In this document: piece after piece, positions 6,019-8,926 of the stretch
How the letters are laid out: every line of letters starts with the position of its first letter
Position numbering within the stretch: position 1 is the first letter of the stretch
Assembly: GCA_020626545.1 (NCBI GenBank)
Contig: JAHKZS010000087.1
Span: 1 to 8,926 of the forward strand
Length of the DNA stretch: 8,926 nucleotides
Direction: 5' to 3'
From: a bacterium
GTDB lineage: Bacteria; Bacillota; Clostridia; Oscillospirales; Acutalibacteraceae
Program-made: the position numbers and the translations under genes
Notes under the pieces: model-generated
What the model saw: only the letters and a program-made list of their open reading frames with translations
Database searches by the model: none
What the model was told of the DNA's origin: nothing

Positions 6019-6030
6019 ATCGACACCTCC

Positions 6031-7377
6031 TTAAACCGCTTTAAATATGAATTTATTTTCACGCGCGTACTTTTCGGCGGCAGTACCGCGGTATCCTATT
6101 ATTGTAAAATTCTTTACAGACCCTTTGTCCGTAAACCCGAACGCGTCGTCATCTATCTCCTTTACCGAGCTCGGGATTTTTATCTTTTTAAGCTTAGGAC
6201 AATTGTCAAACATTTCGTAGGGAATACGTTTAACGCCGTCTTTAAGAATTACCGTTTTAAGATTTTTGCAGTAATAAAAAATCGCGCCTTCCCATTTTTT
6301 ACCTATATAATCTATGGTGACTTTATTTAGATTTTTACAATACCCAAACGCTTCACAACATATCTTTAGATTCTTATTCTTCTTTATGTGCAGTTTTTTC
6401 AGGCTTTTACAAGAATCAAAAGCGACAGCGCCGACAAATTTGAGATGTTTATTTAATGTAACCGAGGTTAATTTTTTACATGCCGAAAAAGCGGAGCTTC
6501 TTATTTTTTCGAGCTTCTTATTAAACTTGACCGAATTAAGATTATTGTTACCGTAGAAAGCGAAATAGTATACCTCTTTTACACTGCTCGGGAACGTAAA
6601 GCGCCTTTTGCTCCTATTCATAGGATAGGCTCTGAGGACAGTTTTTTTCTTATCGTAAAGCACGCCGTTTTTACTCGAAAAATATTTATTAGTCTTGCTG
6701 ACGGATATTTTTTCGAGCTTCGGACACTCGGTAAAAATATAAGAACTCAAGCCTTTAAGTCCGCTTCCAAACGATATAGAGCGTAAAGCCGAATAGTCAA
6801 AGCACTCGAGGTAACAATTTTTGACGCTGTCAGGAAGCTTGAGAGCTTTCAGACTTTTACAATAAGCGAACGTGTAAGCCTTTATAAATTTAACCCCGTT
6901 GGGAATCGTAAGCTTGGGAAGCTTAGTACAGTAGTAGAACGCTCCCGCGCCTATCTCTTTTAGTCCGCTCGACAGCTTAACGGAGGTTAATTGAACGCAG
7001 TTATAAAAGGCGTAGCTTCCGAGCGTTTTTACGGACGAAGGGAGCTCGGCGCTTTTAAGATTATCGCAATATGAAAACGCGTCGCTCTCGATTATGGAAA
7101 TTCCGCTCGACACTTTCAGCGTTTTAATAAACCGTCCGACGAACGCTGCTTTACCGATAGTCTCGACCTTTTTTTCGTCGAGCTCGGCGGGTACGGTTAC
7201 ATCGTCCGAGTTTCCGATATACTCGGTTATTTTAAGCTTGCCGTTTTTCTGAATCTGATACTTATAATCTCCGCTGGTGTAGGTTTTAACCGTTTGAGAT
7301 TTTTTTGCCTCAGCGCTCAGGGTAAATATCGAGATAAACAGCGCGAGTATCAGCGTAATTGAAATTAGTTTTTTCAT
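6031..7377 (-). CDS. Secreted BspA-like leucine-rich repeat protein (first of pair)
   Basis: A 448-residue exported protein, paralogous to the gene that follows it. The signal peptide MKKLISITLILALFISIFTL ends near SAEA-KK. A short beta region (YKYQIQKNGKLKITEYIGN) leads into LRR_5 repeats such as IGAGAFYYCTKLPKLTIPNG, with about 23-residue periodicity up to residue 410. The island SSKNGVLYDKKKTVLRAYPM matches the one in its neighbour. The end, GYRGTAAEKYARENKF, is the typical BspA cap, and no wall anchor is visible. The ATG at 7377 has AAAGGGGTG at 7391-7383. The first 14 bases of its coding strand and several bases before are identical to those of the second gene, pointing to tandem duplication. 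Surface adhesion is the family inference, not shown here. Confidence 0.92.
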   Translation of the reverse strand: MKKLISITLILALFISIFTLSAEAKKSQTVKTYTSGDYKYQIQKNGKLKITEYIGNSDDVTVPAELDEKKVETIGKAAFVGRFIKTLKVSSGISIIESDAFSYCDNLKSAELPSSVKTLGSYAFYNCVQLTSVKLSSGLKEIGAGAFYYCTKLPKLTIPNGVKFIKAYTFAYCKSLKALKLPDSVKNCYLECFDYSALRSISFGSGLKGLSSYIFTECPKLEKISVSKTNKYFSSKNGVLYDKKKTVLRAYPMNRSKRRFTFPSSVKEVYYFAFYGNNNLNSVKFNKKLEKIRSSAFSACKKLTSVTLNKHLKFVGAVAFDSCKSLKKLHIKKNKNLKICCEAFGYCKNLNKVTIDYIGKKWEGAIFYYCKNLKTVILKDGVKRIPYEMFDNCPKLKKIKIPSSVKEIDDDAFGFTDKGSVKNFTIIGYRGTAAEKYARENKFIFKAV

Positions 7378-7396
7378 AGGAACACCCCTTTTATAA

Positions 7397-7425
7397 ATTC
7401 TATCTTACTATAGTAGTGTCGAAAA
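7397..7425 (-). promoter_or_regulatory. Possible promoter for the BspA pair
   Basis: TAGAAT (7402-7397) matches the -10 consensus at 5 of 6 positions; 17 bp upstream is only a weak -35 (TTTTCG). A 10-bp palindrome TACTATAGTA (7406-7415) lies in the spacer and could be an operator. Weak evidence: the -35 match is poor. Confidence 0.3.
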
Positions 7426-7521
7426 ATCGGAAAAAAGTTTCAAAATTTTCGAAAGTTTTTTATCTTTGTAGGATTGCACAAAATCAAGGGCGTGAAATTG
7501 TATATTATCACGAACGATTAG

Positions 7522-7584
7522 CAGTCCTCCGTTCTCAGTATTCAGTAGTCAGCGCTGTCATCCTACACCCTAAATCCTACACCC
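7522..7584 (+). repeat. Degenerate heptamer array between the BspA pair and lgt
   Basis: Nine 7-nt units keep one phase over 63 bp: CAGTCCT, CCGTTCT, CAGTATT, CAGTAGT, CAGCGCT, GTCATCC, TACACCC, TAAATCC, TACACCC. The unit sequence drifts from TTCAGTA-like to CCTACAC-like while the period stays at 7. Bases 7544-7564 align with 4682-4703 (AGTAGTC, then 4 versus 5 nt, then CTGTCATCCT). No reading frame of note crosses it. It lies just upstream of the lgt promoter. Confidence 0.65.
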
Positions 7585-7595
7585 AATACACATAC

Positions 7596-7624
7596 TTGAA
7601 ATAACCTTATATTTCTGCTAAAAT
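7596..7624 (+). promoter_or_regulatory. Promoter of lgt
   Basis: TTGAAA (7596-7601, 5 of 6) and TAAAAT (7619-7624, 5 of 6) are separated by exactly 17 bp. The predicted start near 7631 leaves an untranslated leader of only about 9 nt before the lgt ATG at 7640, with GGTG as the only Shine-Dalgarno candidate. Confidence 0.75.
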
Positions 7625-7639
7625 AGACACGGTGTTGTT

Positions 7640-8443
7640 ATGTTACCTGAAATACATTTATTCGGGTTGAGCCTGAGTACATACGGAATATGTACCTCGA
7701 TAGGCTTAATCCTTATGTGCGCTGCCGCGTACATTCTCGGAAGAAAATACAAAATACTTTTTGAGGATATACTTTTCGGCGAGATTTTCGCGCTTGTCGG
7801 AGCTTTTATCGGCGCGCATATTTTATACGGTATCACCTACGCCGACGCGATTTTTAATTCTTTAATGGAATTTTTCTCGAAGCGTCAGGACATCTCGCGC
7901 CTGTGGGAAATAATCTACACCTATATGGGCGGAATGGTATTTTACGGCGGACTTATTCTCGGGCTTTTATTCGGAGTAATGTACTGTAAATTACGAAAAA
8001 TCGACGTCGGGAATTTCAGCGACTGCTTTGCCGCGGGAATACCGCTTTTCCACTGTTTCGGACGGTTGGGCTGTTTTTTCAGCGGATGCTGCTACGGAAT
8101 AGAGAGCGATTTCGGATTTACCGCGACTCACTCGCTGACGCCGAGCTGTAACTTTGTAAACCGCTTCCCTGTTCAGCTTTTAGAGAGCGGAGTAAATCTC
8201 GTAATATTTGCTGTTATACTTGTATTATTCCGTAAAGGAATTTTAAAAGGCAGACTGATTTACGTATATCTGCTGAGTTATTCTGTAGCGAGGTTCTTTA
8301 TCGAGTTTTTAAGAGCCGACACATACAGGGGAATATTTTTCGGAATATCCACGAGCCAGTGGATTTCGATTTTACTTATAATATTCGCAACTATAATTCT
8401 AATTAAGAAAAATAAAAGGATTGAGATAAATGAAAAAATGTGA
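7640..8443 (+). CDS. lgt: Prolipoprotein diacylglyceryl transferase (divergent Lgt)
   Basis: A 267-residue membrane enzyme with about seven helices. It transfers diacylglycerol from phosphatidylglycerol to the lipobox cysteine of prolipoproteins. Family features are STYGICTSIGL (13-23), MGGMVFYGG (96-104), the signature GRLGCFFSGCCYG (141-153) with Arg142 as the probable counterpart of an essential arginine, FPVQLLES near 177, and ARFFIEFLRADTYRG (217-231) with the second conserved arginine region. Differences from E. coli-type Lgt are YGG in place of HGG and GCFFSGCC in place of GNFxN; from memory such variants occur in clostridia. Because of this it could be a second, specialised Lgt homologue. 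The ATG at 7640 fits the family N terminus. The gene overlaps the next one by 14 bp. Confidence 0.88.
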   Translation: MLPEIHLFGLSLSTYGICTSIGLILMCAAAYILGRKYKILFEDILFGEIFALVGAFIGAHILYGITYADAIFNSLMEFFSKRQDISRLWEIIYTYMGGMVFYGGLILGLLFGVMYCKLRKIDVGNFSDCFAAGIPLFHCFGRLGCFFSGCCYGIESDFGFTATHSLTPSCNFVNRFPVQLLESGVNLVIFAVILVLFRKGILKGRLIYVYLLSYSVARFFIEFLRADTYRGIFFGISTSQWISILLIIFATIILIKKNKRIEINEKM

Positions 8444-8726
8444 TTACTGCGGAAAAGAAATCTCGTATATGGAGCAATACTGCGACGAAAACTGCCACAG
8501 AAAAGCCCTTGACTTCTATCAGCTGCAGGAAAAGTTCTCGAAGCTGTTTTCGATAGTAAACATAATCTGCGTGTTCGGAATACCGATAGGAATTTTTATC
8601 TCGACCTTCGCGGGAGCGATCGGATTTACTCTGCTGTCGTTCTCGGTAGCGGTCGAGGGACTTATTATATTAATACTGCCGTTTCCTGTCGAGAATATGA
8701 TAACCTCGATGCCCCTTTGCCGGTGA
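8430..8726 (+). CDS. Small zinc-ribbon membrane protein, 3' end replaced at a sequence junction
   Basis: The 98-codon frame starts at an ATG inside the end of lgt, with AAAGGA (8415-8420) nine bases ahead, so it is the second gene of an lgt operon. Cys4, Cys7, Cys18 and Cys22 (CX2C-X10-CX3C) form a likely zinc ribbon. Two hydrophobic helices follow, at about 41-60 and 66-85, ending in LPFPVENMI. As I recall clostridial relatives, a conserved, basic, helix-rich tail follows this PFP-ENMI segment. Here only TSMPLCR precedes the stop, and those last codons fall where base composition changes and mraY sequence begins. The natural protein is therefore probably longer and the stop at 8724-8726 artificial. 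Function unknown. Confidence 0.7.
   Translation: MKKCDYCGKEISYMEQYCDENCHRKALDFYQLQEKFSKLFSIVNIICVFGIPIGIFISTFAGAIGFTLLSFSVAVEGLIILILPFPVENMITSMPLCR
8704..8713. other. Probable chimeric junction (assembly or rearrangement)
   Basis: To the left, sequence is about 46% GC (8581-8700) and encodes the zinc-ribbon protein. To the right it is about 62% GC (8761-8926) and encodes the middle of MraY in another frame. The mraY frame is blocked by TAA at 8701-8703, so that gene has no start here. Two unrelated genes broken at one point fit an assembly chimera better than a natural insertion. Confidence 0.7.
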
Positions 8727-8926
8727 GGTTGACCTCGGCTTCTTCTACTACATTCTGTCCGCCGTTGTGATTGTCGGCATTGTCAATGCGGTCAACCTGA
8801 CCGACGGTGTGGACGGACTCGACGGCTCCATCACCTTCTTTGTGGCGGTGTCCTTCATGCTGATTTCCAGCGCGCTTTACCGCTTGGGCATCACCGCCTT
8901 CAGCGCGGCGGTCGCAGGCGCCTGCC
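8713..8926 (+). CDS. mraY: MraY internal fragment (phospho-N-acetylmuramoyl-pentapeptide transferase), both ends missing
   Basis: An open frame begins [20 protein letters not shown] and continues through [14 protein letters not shown] to the window end (71 codons). NxxNLTDGxDGL is a signature of the polyprenyl-phosphate N-acetylhexosamine-1-phosphate transferase family, and the VDLG lead-in with FFYYI favours MraY over WecA/TagO. MraY is a multi-pass membrane enzyme that makes lipid I for peptidoglycan. The normal N-terminal half (about 170 residues, including the DD motif) is absent, and no start codon or ribosome binding site precedes it. Codons end mostly in G or C (GTC, GGC, ACC, TTC), unlike every other gene here. 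It probably derives from a different, higher-GC organism or locus joined at about 8704-8713. Confidence 0.85.

Noticed and set aside
4723..7377. DNA tandem repeat array of ~69 bp
   Set aside because: The periodicity comes from the leucine-rich repeats of the encoded proteins; the DNA copies are too diverged to be a separate repeat.
7618..7836. 72-codon minus-strand frame opposite lgt
   Set aside because: It is antisense to the well-supported lgt start and promoter and shows no recognisable motif.

Overview
The window looks like a chromosomal segment of a host-associated, low-to-moderate GC Firmicute, most likely an uncultured clostridium of the Ruminococcaceae/Oscillospiraceae type. This is inferred from the gene set (riboswitch-controlled RibU, clostridial-style polar amino acid ABC operon, secreted BspA-like leucine-rich repeat proteins, divergent Lgt), strong AGGAGG-type ribosome binding sites and sigma-A-like promoters. 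No rRNA, tRNA or CRISPR array is visible.

Layout. From the left end to about 7377 every gene is on the minus strand. Positions 79-970 hold the riboflavin uptake unit: a promoter, an FMN riboswitch, an intrinsic terminator, a hairpin over the ribosome binding site, then ribU. Next comes a YihY/BrkB-family membrane protein gene (960-1829). Positions 1837-2346 form a compact 510-bp unit. It encodes a four-helix-bundle protein (23S rRNA intervening-sequence/Avd-like family) and is bounded by a 31-bp, 29/31-matching terminal inverted repeat built from 7-nt units. Positions 2347-4596 encode a complete polar amino acid ABC importer (lipoprotein, permease, ATPase) behind its own promoter. Positions 4723-7377 carry two tandem secreted BspA-like proteins. 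On the plus strand, lgt (7640-8443) overlaps a small zinc-ribbon membrane protein gene (8430 onward). That gene breaks off near 8704-8713, where the sequence changes abruptly to an internal piece of a high-GC mraY gene, probably an assembly chimera.

The most interesting signal is the heptamer repeat system. Arrays of 7-nt units occur at both ends of the four-helix-bundle unit and again in the two intergenic gaps flanking the BspA pair (4682-4722 and 7522-7584). The two BspA-flanking arrays share an alignable core (AGTAGTC, 4-5 nt, CTGTCATCCT), and CTGTCA recurs in the array beside the four-helix gene. The array upstream of the four-helix gene also contains a good promoter for it (TTTACA, 17 bp, TATAAC). 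The gene is clearly AT-richer (about 33% GC by hand count) than the ABC ATPase gene next to it. Together these suggest a very small mobile or repeat-propagating unit in which a four-helix-bundle protein is paired with heptamer repeats. No transposase, reverse transcriptase or target-site duplication is visible, so mobility is an inference.

Functional links. Lgt would lipidate proteins such as the lipobox-bearing amino acid binding protein. RibU would import riboflavin with an ECF energising module encoded elsewhere. The ABC operon is self-contained. The heptamer unit sits between the ABC stop codon and the yihY start codon and has probably changed expression of yihY, which has no recognisable ribosome binding site.
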